DNA from: Coniferiporia sulphurascens
Lineage: Eukaryota > Basidiomycota > Agaricomycetes > Hymenochaetales > Hymenochaetaceae
Reading direction: 5' to 3'
Length of the DNA stretch: 64,000 nt
NCBI GenBank assembly: GCA_002794785.1
Contig: NBBA01000010.1
Coordinates: 1-64,000 of the forward strand
Below, in pieces: positions 36,327 through 46,560 of this stretch. Position 1 is the first letter of the stretch, and each line of letters starts with the position of its first letter. A model generated the notes under the pieces. The model had not been told where the DNA came from. It was given only the letters and a program-made list of their open reading frames with translations, and searched no databases. Made by a program: the position numbers and the translations under genes.

Positions 36327-38615
36327 ATGTCTGAACAACAACAACAACAACAAGAACAACAACCCCCCCGTCCTATCGACGAGACCTTTCACGCCCCCAC
36401 TGTTTCTACAAGGGGCGGTATGCGTTCTCTTCGTGGTCGAGGGACCGACTCAATGCCTCCTCCGGGAATGGTCGCGGCTCGCTCTTCCTCGTTCTCGGGG
36501 TCGATCTCGACCTTCGCCCGTGCGCCTCTGGTACCACCAAAAATCCTCCCCACAGTGTCCCCACTGGCGGCGGAGATCACGTCTCGCCAACCCTTTCACC
36601 CACCGTCCCGCGCTGCCTCTGTCGCGAGTGACCGAGGAACTGACCAGGCTATGGCTCACATCTCACGCCCGGTGACCCCGGGCCTTCCTTTATCAGGGGC
36701 TATTTCCGGCGAGATCCTCTTTTCTGGGGGTCAAACCAGCCTCTCCTCTCTTGTGGCCCCTGCCCCGCAGGCCCCCCAATCCACCTCAGCCTCCATGTGG
36801 GCGAAGTATCTCCCCACTGACGAGGCCTCCGCTTTCGTTGAGCCTGCCTCCCCTCACACACCCCCCGGTGGTGGTGGGATGGCTCCCCGTGTAGACGAAA
36901 CCCCTCGTGGGCCGTCCCGCCCAGTGTCTGCAGCCATCTCGTCCCTGGACTCCGACTCAGAAATGTCGGAGGCCGGCGCTCTCGATGACCAGGCCTCCTC
37001 GGCTTCTGCGCGGAAAAAGCGCAAGTCCACCAACGCCCCCGCACCTCTGTCCCCCTGGGCAGAGGCGCTGCAGGTTCCCCTCCTCCGGTTGGCCGCCACT
37101 ACAGCTATGCGCGCCTCCCACGAACTCCTCACACTAGGGAAGACGACCTCCGCGTCGGCTGCCCCGACTGCCGCCCTCCTAGGAGAGATTGCCTTTGCGG
37201 TTACTTCTCTCAGCAGTGCTTTGGTCCAGGAGGATCCTCTCGCACAATCCACCACGTCGCAGGCCTTCAGGGCGGCGGCGGGCCCCCGTCTCAGCACGGC
37301 CCTTGGCCCCGCATCCCTTCCCGCCCCTCCCCAGCCCCCCCAGACTGTGGTCGGCCCCCCACCTCTTCCCTCCCTGCCACAGCAGATGGTGCAGGTCATG
37401 TCTGACCTCACGCGCCAAATGGCCTTCATGATGCAGCGGATGGACGCCCTTGAACGCCCCCCCCCACGCTCCACGGGGGTCGGGACCGCCCCCTCCGGAG
37501 ACAGGAAAGGGAAGGGTAAAGCCAACCCCAGTACTGCCCCTCCTCCACCACAAGGACCTTCGGGCCCTTCTAATCTCACCGCTGGGTCCACCTTGCCGAC
37601 ACCTGTCACTCCAGGTCTTGCCGCGGGTGGGGCTACCCCTGCCACTGCCCCTGCTACTGCAGCGCCAGTGCCGACAGGGGCCCCCACTACTGCTAGCGCT
37701 GTGAAACAAGAGCCGAAGCGTGCAGTCCTCCCGGTTATCCGTACCATTACGGACCCGACCCTCGCCATCTGCTTCCATGGAGCTCCACCCCCTGCTGAAG
37801 CGCGCCCCACCGATTCCCAGACGACCATCAACGTCCGGACTGCCCTCTCACGCTTCCCCACTGCGGCCAAACTGGTCGTACGCGCTGCCCACTGGAACGA
37901 TTGAGGCAACTGCTTTGTTATGTTTGCTCACAACACTCACGTTCCTACAATGAACAGCGTGAAGGAAGTTGTGATGGCATCCGTGCAAAGCATCTACCCT
38001 GCCACAGTCTCCCAACTCGTATCTTGGGCCTGCCTCCAAATTGCTGAAGTCCCCACGCGTCCTGCGCCGGGCCTACCTGCCTTCACAGCGGCGGATTTAC
38101 AAGCGGAATTCCGCACCGCCAACCCTCACCTCCTCACACTGCCCATGACGCTAGAGCCCGACTGGACCCGGGCCTATGCTCTCCTAGGCGAGGACGTCAT
38201 GTCTGCCCCGATCGCCTTCTCTTTTGAAGACCCTACGGGCGCCCGGTCTGCGGCCATCCTCTCCACTCCGAGGAACCGCGTCGTCTACATGTTCGGCCGC
38301 CGGCTCAAACTGGTGACCCGCTGTGACCTCCCTCGCCTCATGCAGTGTATCAAATGTGCTGCGCTGGGCCACCTTGTTCAGAATTGCAGGAACCGCCCTT
38401 GGTCTTGCCTCATATGCGCAGGCCGTCACCGGACTGACGACCACCGCATGCGTTGCCCAGGGTGCATTCGCGACGCCCTCCCGGCCTCCACTCCCTGCTC
38501 CCACCCCCCGAAATGCTCGAACTGTTCCGGCGAACACCGCACCGACTCTTCCAGCTGCCCCAAACAGCGTGGCCGTGCCCGTTCCTCTTTCGCCCCCCCC
38601 CTGGTTGATGAGTAG
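36327..38615 (+). pseudogene. LINE ORF1, gag-like zinc-knuckle protein with one in-frame TGA
   Basis: Nucleic-acid-binding protein that would package LINE RNA. It starts with a polyglutamine run, continues through a long Pro/Ser/Ala-rich disordered region, and has an FEDPTGARSAAIL-type conserved segment before Cys-rich knuckles. The first, CIKCAALGHLVQNC, starts near codon 674, followed by CLICAGRH, CPGC and CSNCSGEH motifs. The frame is broken by TGA at 37902-37904 after RAAHWND; the sequence continues in the same frame with GNCFVMF, so a single CGA-to-TGA change explains the break. The stop TAG (38613-38615) overlaps the ORF2 start. Confidence 0.85.
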
Positions 38616-41600
38616 TCCCTGGACGTTTATGCAACACAACGTTGCAACGTCCCGAGTGCACGTCGAAGCACTCGTCCACTCACTCTCGTCCTCCCCCGGT
38701 GCAGCCCCCACACCTGCGGTTATTTTACTACAGGAACCCCCTTGGTACCCTATAGGTGCCTCCCCCTCTATGGTTGACGCTCTAGGTATGCCCGTTTTCG
38801 GCTTCCCAGCCATGCCCAACTACCACGTCTTTGTGCCCCCCTCTGCGGGGAGCACTGAACTAACACGTCTGCGTGTGGTCACACTGGTTCACCAGTCTAT
38901 CCCTCTGTCTCGGGTGATTTTGGATGCCTTGCGCTCCCCATCCCGAGACATACTCACGCTAATTTTTGACACTGGCCTTGGGCCACTTTTTGTCACTAAT
39001 GTATACAATCACGATGCCAATAAAAAAGAAACCATCTCCTCTCTTGCCCTACTCGAGCTCCCTCCGCGTGCACACTGGCTAGTTGCTGGGGATTTCAACC
39101 TCCACTCTATCCACTGGGATCATGGCACCCATTCTACTAGCGACGGTCTAAAAGCCCGTCCCCTAGAACACTGGGCGGCCGCAAACGCCATGCACCTCCT
39201 GAATAAGCCGGGCTTCGATACCCGACGACGCCCCACCACCCAATTCACCGAATCAGTCATCGACCTCGCTTGGGCTTCCCCTTCTTTAGAAGACCTCGCT
39301 TTGGGCGATTCCTGGACACAATCCTGGGATACTCCGTCTGGATCGGACCACGCTGTTATCACCTGGTCCGTCCCTACCTCCTCTGAGCCGTTTACCGACC
39401 CCTTCCTGCGCCCACGGTATGATGATTCGCTCTCTACTGAATGGTTGGAAGCTCTCGATGGCCCCCTCACTGCCGCCTTCGCCCTCTCAGGCGCTACCTC
39501 TCATCTCCTAGACGTCAAGGTCGCCGCCATACACGATGCGTTGGTCTTCGCCACTGACTCCTCACACCCCCCCTCTTCTTCGAAGGCCAGGGGCCACAAG
39601 GTCAAGTGGTGGGATGCTTCTTGCCGTGCCCACATGGCTGCCTTGCGCGGAGCTACCCCGGCAACTCGTACCGTGCTCCGACGTCAGTCGGCCGGTATCT
39701 TTCGCCGCACTAAACGCACGTGGGCTGACTCGTTTACTGCCTCTGTCAAGCCGGACAAAATCTGGCCAATGGCAAAGTGGGCGATGGGCACTCGTCGTGC
39801 CCCAATCCCCACGTTGGTCACGGGACACTCCACCACGAACTCACCTGCGGAGAAGGCTTCGGCCTTCCGGTCTAAGTACTTCGGTACCCAACCCTCCGCC
39901 GCCCTCCCTCCGACCTATTCTTTCGTCGGCGCCCACCCTATGCGCGACCACCCTATCCTTATGGAAGAGTTGGACCACGCCCTCAATCTCACTTCGAATT
40001 TGAGTGCACCGGGCATCACTGGTGTTGGCTACCAGGCCCTAAAAAGCCTGCACGCCGTTCACAGCGTTCCCCTCCTCGCACTTTACAATGAGTGCCTGGA
40101 TGCGGGACACCACCCCCATCCCTGGAAGGACGCTAAGGTGGTCATGCTCCGCAAGCTCAATAAGAAGGACCCCACCGCCCTTAATGCATACCGTCCCATC
40201 ACTCTCGAGGAAACTATGGGCAAACTACTCGAGAAGATCATCGCTAACCGCATCCAGTTCATTGCCAACGAACTGGGTGCGCTCCCCTCTTCCCAATTCG
40301 GTACCCGCCAAAAGTCGGGTGTTTTGGATGCCGCTGCGGATCTGGTAAACGAAATTGAATCGGCCTGGGCCCGACACCACGTCACCACGGCGCTTGCCGT
40401 AGATGTGGCGGGCTTCTTCCTGTCTGTTCAACACCCCCGCTTACTTGCTGTCCTCTCAGAATTAGGGTTCCCCCCCCTCCTTATTTCTTGGGTACTGTCC
40501 TTTGTCTCAGACTGATGGGTCGCCCTGTCCTTCGACGGGTTCACCAACACTCTGACCCCCATACCTAATATGGGTGTCCCCCAAGGCTCTCCCATCTCCC
40601 CCATCCTGTTGGCCCTTTTCGCGACTAGCCTCCTCACCTCTTTACAGGTATCTGACCCTCTTGTGTTCGTCCGCGCCTATGTAGACGACCACCTCCTTAC
40701 CACCTCTTCGAGCTCGATCGCGACCAATGTCGCTCGCCTCGAACAGGCATACATCTCGTTCTCCGCCGCATGTCACGCACTCGGACTCTCCCTGGATGAC
40801 GACAAATCAGAGCTCATCCATTGGACCCGATGGCACGATCTATGCGAAGACTCCCTTCTATATCCTATCCACCTGCCGCGCCGGGGCCTTCTGCCCCTTC
40901 GAATCACCCCCTCCCGGCCTTTTCGCTGGTTGGGGATCTTTTTCGATGCACGTCTTCTGTTTACGGACCACGTTCAACGCATGTGCTTCAAAGCCATGTC
41001 CTCCCTCCGTGCCCTGGAACTACTCGGCAATACATTACGCGGCCTCGACCCGCTCCACCTTCGACGTCTCTACATCGGGTGCATACTGCCGGTTCTGCTA
41101 TGGGGATCCCCCCTATGGTTTACTGGCACACGGCAAAAAGGGAAATGTGACAAGATGACTCTCGTTCAGTCCGCGGCGTGTCGCCGTATCCTCGGATCAT
41201 GGCGCACGTCTCCACGCGGCCCATCTGAAGTCCTCGCCTCCATTCTGCCCATCCCGCTTCGCCTAGAGCGTACCAAATCACATGCGGCCATTCGGTATCT
41301 TACTACCACACACACCCTTCTACCACTACGCTCTAAAGGCAAAGGGTCCATTACCACATCCTTCGTCAACCGGGTACCACCCGGCTGCGAACAAGTTCCC
41401 CGATACACTCGCCCCCCGTGGATCGCGCTGCCGGCTCTACGCCACGTAAGCATCGACCAGGCGATTGACCACTCTCAGGAAGCTCGTGAGGCACTCATCC
41501 AGTCACACCATGGTTTTATCGACCGACTGAAGGACACCCCCTCACGCCTTCTCATCTATACTGATGGGTCCCGCAAAGGCACATCCCCCTCCTCCTTCTC

Positions 41601-42528
41601 TGGCGGTGCTGCCGGAGTATGGTTCTATCGCGGGGAGTCAGTTCTCACCTGCGAAACATATCTCGGTCCATCAGTCCATGCTACGGACTGTGAACTTGCC
41701 GCTCTGGCCGATGCCGCTTGGCTACTGGCCTACTCATACCCTCTCCACCTGGACGTTACCCAAGTGGAGATTTACACCGATTGCGAAGTGGCTCTTACAC
41801 TCCTCGCTGACCCTCGTCCGGCCCCAGGCGTCAATGTCGCCCTCTTCATCCGGAAGTGTCTCAAAATCGCTACTAAGCGGTTTCCCAGTGTGTTTTTTCA
41901 CCTACATTGGGTCCCGGGACACTCCGACGTAGAAGGCAACAAATATGCCGATGTTCTCGCCTCCGGCATTGCGGACAACCCTCCCCCGGGCACTACCCTG
42001 TTCCCACCTACCATCCGCTTCCTTCATGAAGCTGCATCCTCTACGGCGCTTACTCAATGGAAAACTGACTGGGCCGCTGCCTGTCGCAAATCCAGAGGGA
42101 CCTCGGATGCCCATGCCATGGGCACCACCCAGAATCCCTCTACCAAGCTGTCTGCCCTCATGCAGAATCTCACCCTCGGTCGTCGCACTAAGTGCAAAGT
42201 TTTCCGGACACTCCTCGGTCACGCCGGCTTTGGCGCGTACTTTGGACGCATTCCGGGACGTGACCCAATGTGCCCCTTCTGCCACGTTTTGGAGACCCGA
42301 GCCCACCTTCTGCTCTCCTGCCCCAACACTCTCCCCGCCCGTCGCGCGGTGTGGAAAACCCCTTTACCATCAACCAAAGCCCAATGGTTTTCTAAAGCTG
42401 GTCTCCCAATTTTGGCTTCATTCCTGGACTCTCACCCCGCCTTTGAGGCGGAACCCATCCTGGTCTTCGACCTGGGTGGGCCTACTGTGGTCCACGTCTC
42501 TGACTTAGGCTTTGCCGTTGGCAACTAG
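38608..42528 (+). pseudogene. LINE ORF2: endonuclease, reverse transcriptase, RNase H, with one in-frame TGA
   Basis: Target-primed reverse transcription enzyme of 1307 codons. The ATG at 38608 overlaps the ORF1 stop as ATGAGTAG, pointing to termination-reinitiation. Visible motifs: endonuclease GDFN with its Asp at residue 162, and SDH at 246-248; reverse transcriptase ALAVDVAGFF, GVPQGSPISPIL and YVDD at 691-694; RNase H YTDGS with Asp 986, a DCELAAL Glu, the YTDCEVAL Asp and WVPGHSDVEGN; terminal CPFC...H...C knuckle from residue 1222. TGA at 40513-40515 (codon 636) interrupts the reverse transcriptase between FVSD and WVALSFDG in the same frame. All catalytic residues are otherwise kept. 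Confidence 0.9.
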
Positions 42529-42776
42529 TCGGGATACCACACCCTCTTCCCCTTTTCACTGGCCATTACCCAGTCCCCCTCTCCGCTTACGGCTTACCGT
42601 CACAATTATTCCATCTATACCAATTACCATCTCACACAATACAGGGGCCTAAAGGCCCCTGGAGCGTATTTTGTACTAGATAGTCATGACGCGCTATAGA
42701 AATGCATTTAAAAAAAAAAAAAAAAAAGCTCACATAGAGTGGAGAGGCGAAGCTAATTACACACAGCTTAATCCTA

Positions 42777-43441
42777 CTATCGTGTGACCCCTGTTGCAAA
42801 CTTTCAGTTTTTTGCTCCTGCTGTCGCTCAAACTCGTTTTTAGCTCTTGAAAATTTGCATGTGTAAAACGGTCATATTGTTACACCTCCTGAAGAAATTT
42901 CGAGGTAGTTTGATTTTGCACAAACGTCCGGGGTAGAGGTGCCCCCTCTTGCAAAGTTTTTGTCACAGAACGTCATTGTAGTATTCAGACTCCGATTAAA
43001 ATGGCTTCGGCACAGGCTAAGCACGACTTCGCCTGTGGGAACCAGTCTAAATCGGAGTTTAAAAATGTACCGCATTTTGTCACTCTTTTGTCACCTTTTG
43101 AAAAGAACACATCCTAGAAAATATTTATAATATATGTTTCTCTTGTAGATAGTGTGGCATATACTGATATGATGTATAGTATATGGTAATGTAGATGTCG
43201 TAGCAAATCTCAGGAATATCATGTGAGCCGAGAGACCTGAAGGGGTGTTAACCAAGGATAAATCTACTGTTTTGCCTGCAGACTCACAACACAGAATTAT
43301 TTTGTGAAAAAAAATTCACAGGTATAAAACTGCACTAGTATACTTCCATTGTGAGAAATTTTGGCAATTGTTATGAATTGTGGAAGCCAGGAATTGAAGG
43401 TGACCCCTGTTGCAAAGTTTGCAACAGGGGTCACATGATAG
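42777..43441. mobile_element. 665-bp mariner-like MITE
   Basis: Flanked by a TA duplication (42775-42776 and 43442-43443). The 25-bp terminal inverted repeats start CTATCGTGTGACCCCTGTTG on the left and CTATCATGTGACCCCTGTTG on the right (reverse-complemented), with one mismatch. The right end also contains a second inverted copy, so TGACCCCTGTTGCAAA is locally palindromic. No transposase is encoded. The empty site is visible in repeat R copy 1, where AATCCTAGTTGAGC is continuous (around 34321). The termini match the 213-bp MITE at 15984. Confidence 0.85.
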
Positions 43442-43472
43442 TAGTTGAGCAAGCTGGCTTGAGGGGTAAGAG

Positions 43473-44023
43473 TGAGTAGAGGCAATGCCGCGCGAATAAC
43501 GCCAGCATGGGAATAAGTCACACATTACCAAAATGGGACATGCTGTGTCTGGCAGGTGCATAGAACCTGTCATTTTCTGCAAATAGCTTTATGGCTTGGA
43601 TATGCACTTTCAGGTCTTGCTTTGGTGAGAGAAGGTGCTCAGTACTCATAGGAGCATGTGGCCTTCAAGCTCGATTTTTTGATTTCAGTCCAGATCCTAA
43701 GATACAGCCCCAAATACAGCTGTATCTTAGGATCTGGACTGAAATCAAAAAATCGAGCTTGAAGGCCACATGCTCCTATGAGTATTGAGCACCTTCTCTC
43801 ACCAAAGCAAGACCTGAAAGTGCATATCCAAGCCATAAAGCTATTTGCAGAAAATGACAGGTTCTATGCACCTGCCAGACACAGCATGTCCCATTTGGTA
43901 GGGGATGATTTCCCACACTCATGCCGATGAGCTGAGTTTAAAAAGCGCCTGCAAACAGATATGAAAATCACTGTGACGGTCACAAAATAGGCCAACAAGT
44001 TTTGCACGCGTCGCCCCTACTCA
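43473..44023. mobile_element. 551-bp foldback DNA element, possibly hAT-related
   Basis: Flanked by the 7-bp duplication GTAAGAG (43466-43472 and 44024-44030), present once in repeat R copy 1. The ends are inverted: TGAGTAGAGGCAATGC on the left and, reverse-complemented, TGAGTAGGGGCGACGC on the right. Most of the body is a long hairpin (see 43531-43896). It has no transposase. A 7-8 bp duplication with TAG(A/G)GGC-type termini suggests a hAT-type enzyme, which is inference. The mirrored open frames inside are a by-product of the hairpin. Confidence 0.75.
43531..43896. repeat. Near-perfect 177-bp inverted repeat (hairpin)
   Basis: The arms 43531-43707 and 43720-43896 are reverse complements around a 12-bp loop; I see a single mismatch (AGTACTC versus AGTATTG at the mirrored position). 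Transcription would give a 177-bp double-stranded RNA stem. The near identity implies a recent origin or gene-conversion maintenance. Confidence 0.92.
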
Positions 44024-44129
44024 GTAAGAGCATGTTCTCACGAGGGGGGCCACACAGCCACCACGCTCCTGCTGACTAATCTAGCTTTTTGGAGGCCCCT
44101 AACCGGATAACTGGAGGGCTTTGCCCCCC

Positions 44130-44356
44130 AATAATCTGTGATTATACCGCTTTGAGCATGATGCATTCATGGTGCAGGAGATGTCATTTGATCTGATGGA
44201 TTGAGGCATGTCGTAGGGATGTGAAACCCTCTTTGTGAAGGAGAGAAATTCAAAGTCTTCTGTCTCAACCACATGCATCATTTCAATGGTGCCAATGGCA
44301 TTTCCTGTGACGTGATTCAGGGTTTAACTTCCATAAGCGGCATAATCTGTGATTAT
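44130..44356. repeat. 197-bp segment between two copies of a 15-bp palindrome
   Basis: ATAATCTGTGATTAT, itself palindromic, occurs at 44130-44144 and again at 44342-44356. The 197 bp between them start ACCGCTT and end AAGCGGC, a short inverted terminus. It could be an insertion with a 15-bp target duplication or a small DNA-transposon remnant. No coding sequence is present. Confidence 0.5.
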
Positions 44357-44504
44357 CATCATCATGCTGATTTCAAATACAGGATCATCATCACACGTCA
44401 TGGCGCGTGATGAATCTTTTACCATTTCCGAGTCACCGGCGCCACCATCGTGTATTATCCTTGCGTTTTTAGGAATCATGTTCCCCACTAAATGCGGGTC
44501 TTTC

Positions 44505-45016
44505 CGCAATGATTCTGCGCGCCGCACTCCAGTTCCACTTCGCTGGCGCGATAATTGTTACAGTAGCTGGGTTTGGTATGGCTATGGGAAATTTCAAATG
44601 GTTGGGTCTAACTACAGTTACAATGAGAATGTAGAAAATATTTACGCTCGGGTTTGTTTCTTTTGTCAAGCTACAATCAAGATGTATGCATTCGGATGTA
44701 ATCCAGATGGCCAGATGGTTTCCTTGAACTACTTCCTAAGATCAAGATGTACCGTATGCTTGCGAGCTTCATATGTACAAGATAGTCAACTTTGTTCCCC
44801 ACTCTGTCGAGAAGTTGAGAGTCGAGACAGTTCCACTGAACATGGTGAGTATGCCAGTGATTAATCTGATAACATCTGCGCTGTCTGATTACTACTATTT
44901 TTGGATTCAGTATAGTATAAGTACCGTGGCATGGATCAAATACTTGTGAGCAACCTAAGCTTGGCACTTAGACTGGTACTAGAGTACGGACGGACACATC
45001 CGAGTCTGCTCTCGTT
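44505..45016. repeat. Upstream flank and promoter of DUF6534-type copy C
   Basis: Duplicate of the region before copy B (30290-30863). GTATAAGTAC at 44915-44924 followed by CGTGG, and AAGCTTGGCACT near 44958, repeat the promoter pattern of copies A and B. No independent gene is supported here. Confidence 0.65.
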
Positions 45017-46560
45017 ATGTCCTATACCGCTCAAGAAGACATACCCGTGGACTTAGGTCTAACTTTTGGCGCCCTGCAGGTTGGGACGCACATTTCCACA
45101 ACTCTGTTTGGCGTCATGTCTATGCAGACATATTATTTTTACACAAATTTTTCCGATGAGCGAAAGCTATTGAAGGGGCTGGTGAGTACGCCACTCAGAA
45201 TAGTTTAATGAGAGCCATCGCTAAGGTGCAATGGTACGATCAAAAGGTCGCGTGGATATGGTGCGCACATGTTTCCATTGATCCAAGGTACTAGTCTATT
45301 AACACTCGTTAGGCTCTTTGAACTTCTCCATGCAATCTTTGTTACGTTCGGTATATTTGAAACGTCTGTCAAGAACTTTGGAAGTCCCGCAGAACTCGTT
45401 CCACTTGCGGTCTCAGCGATATGGAGCTCCACAATTTCGTGCTCAATTCAGGTGCGTCTAGGTCCCAGTCTCCGTTCCACCTCGTCGTTTTGACGCTCTC
45501 TACTTGCAAGGCCTTTTTTGCCTATCGGATCCGCATTGTCTCCCAGCGCTGGGAGATCGCACTAGTATGCTCGTCTCTGAGCCTTATAGAATTCCTATTG
45601 TCGCAAATCGCGACCGCGAAAGAGCTCGGCATGAAAAACGCGTTAGAGTTCAACGACAAAACGTTGAAGTATATTACTACGGCTGCACTGGGAATAACAG
45701 TAGCTAATGATATAATCATCGCTGCGAGCCTAAGCTACTACCTGTACCGGAACCGAAGTGGTATTCCTTCGTACGTGTCCTCTTCGTGCGATCCGGGTTG
45801 AGCTCCGAATATTTATGGTCAAATTTGGCGTATTTCAGCACGGATCGACTGGTCCATCGCGTCATTAAATTCACGATTCGTGAGTTTATCCATCGCGGCG
45901 TGCACAAAACCTTTCGTGATCCCATTTTCCATTTCAGAAACTGGACTCCTTACAAGGTGAGCACTTCGGGCTCACCAATTGCTTTAAATTATACTCATGA
46001 ATTGAAAATTGCAGCTTTTTCCAACTTGTAGTGTTAATCCTTGTAAGCAACAACTGTTTACCAAAGGAAAACTCTCCGATTACGGTGCTGACTCTGTCGA
46101 AAAATAATAGTTTCTTGCTATGCCCGACAACTGTGAGATTATTAGTCCCTTTGGTACGTTCATTCTAGCATAACTGACAAGGTCTCCAGTCGTCTGGCTT
46201 TCCATCTCTATGTTCTTCGCGGAACGTAAGCATGTCATTCCTGCACTTTATATTGTATCTAATCTCGATCACAAAGTATATTCGATTTCCTTACTCTCCA
46301 CGTCAGTCGCGTTCTCCACTATTCTAAGACAATTTCTCACCCTGCGCCGTCCACTCCACAGCCTAAATTCCCGGACAAGTCTCACTTCGAAAAATACCGG
46401 AAATGGGTCAGTGAGCAGGGCTGATTTCCCCAACGTATCCGGCCCAGCGGCACATTGGAGCTCCGAAAGACCTCTGCCAAAGGTTTTTTTTTTTTTCGTT
46501 CACTACGTAAATTTACGGAATGTTTCTCATAGGTCACTTATTAGATTCCTACGATTTTGA
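45017..46560 (+). CDS. DUF6534-type multi-pass membrane protein, copy C
   Basis: The best-preserved copy. Eleven exons: 45017-45181, 45247-45260, 45313-45451, 45511-45770, 45839-45879, 45938-45956, 46015-46042, 46111-46132, 46190-46225, 46277-46301 and 46362-46560. They total 948 nt (315 residues), with all donors GT and all acceptors AG. It carries the family signature ANDIIIAASLSYYLYRNR, TGLLTS, an AMPDNFVWL helix start and SLLSTLNSR. Hydrophobic segments suggest about seven membrane passes. The family has no known activity; clusters of such genes are common in Agaricomycetes. The closest relative in the window is copy B. Confidence 0.87.

Larger units (their letters stand above)
36267..42726 (+). 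mobile_element. Full-length Tad-like LINE (non-LTR retrotransposon)
   Basis: A 6.46-kb element with a short 5' UTR, two long frames (a gag-like ORF1; an ORF2 with endonuclease, reverse transcriptase, RNase H and a terminal zinc knuckle), a 3' UTR ending in a GGGGCCTAAAGGCCCC hairpin region, and a poly(A) tract at 42710-42727. The target duplication AGCTCACATAGAGT lies at 36253-36266 and 42727-42740 and is exact. Domain order and the presence of RNase H fit the fungal Tad1 clade. Both frames carry one in-frame TGA, so this copy is probably inactive but young. It is inserted at the same nucleotide of repeat R as the element at 33278. Confidence 0.92.
36231..44133. repeat. Repeat R, copy 2, interrupted by three insertions
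   Basis: R sequence is present in four pieces: 36231-36266, 42727-42776, 43442-43472 and 44024-44133. The pieces are separated by the LINE, a mariner-like MITE and a foldback element. Joining them reproduces copy 1 (33242-33277 plus 34278-34477) except for substitutions and an 18-bp gap. Each insertion has its own target duplication. Confidence 0.8.

Noticed and set aside
37902..37904. Programmed stop readthrough or a recoded TGA in the LINE frames
   Set aside because: No recoding signal is seen and a third TGA of the same kind breaks a host-gene copy; CpG mutation is simpler.
36854..37909. 351-codon minus-strand frame opposite LINE ORF1
   Set aside because: It mirrors the GC-rich, Pro/Ala-rich ORF1; the plus-strand protein has the zinc knuckles and the LINE context.
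43591..43836. Two mirrored 65-codon open frames with nearly the same protein on opposite strands
   Set aside because: They are created by the 177-bp inverted repeat of the foldback element and have no gene context.
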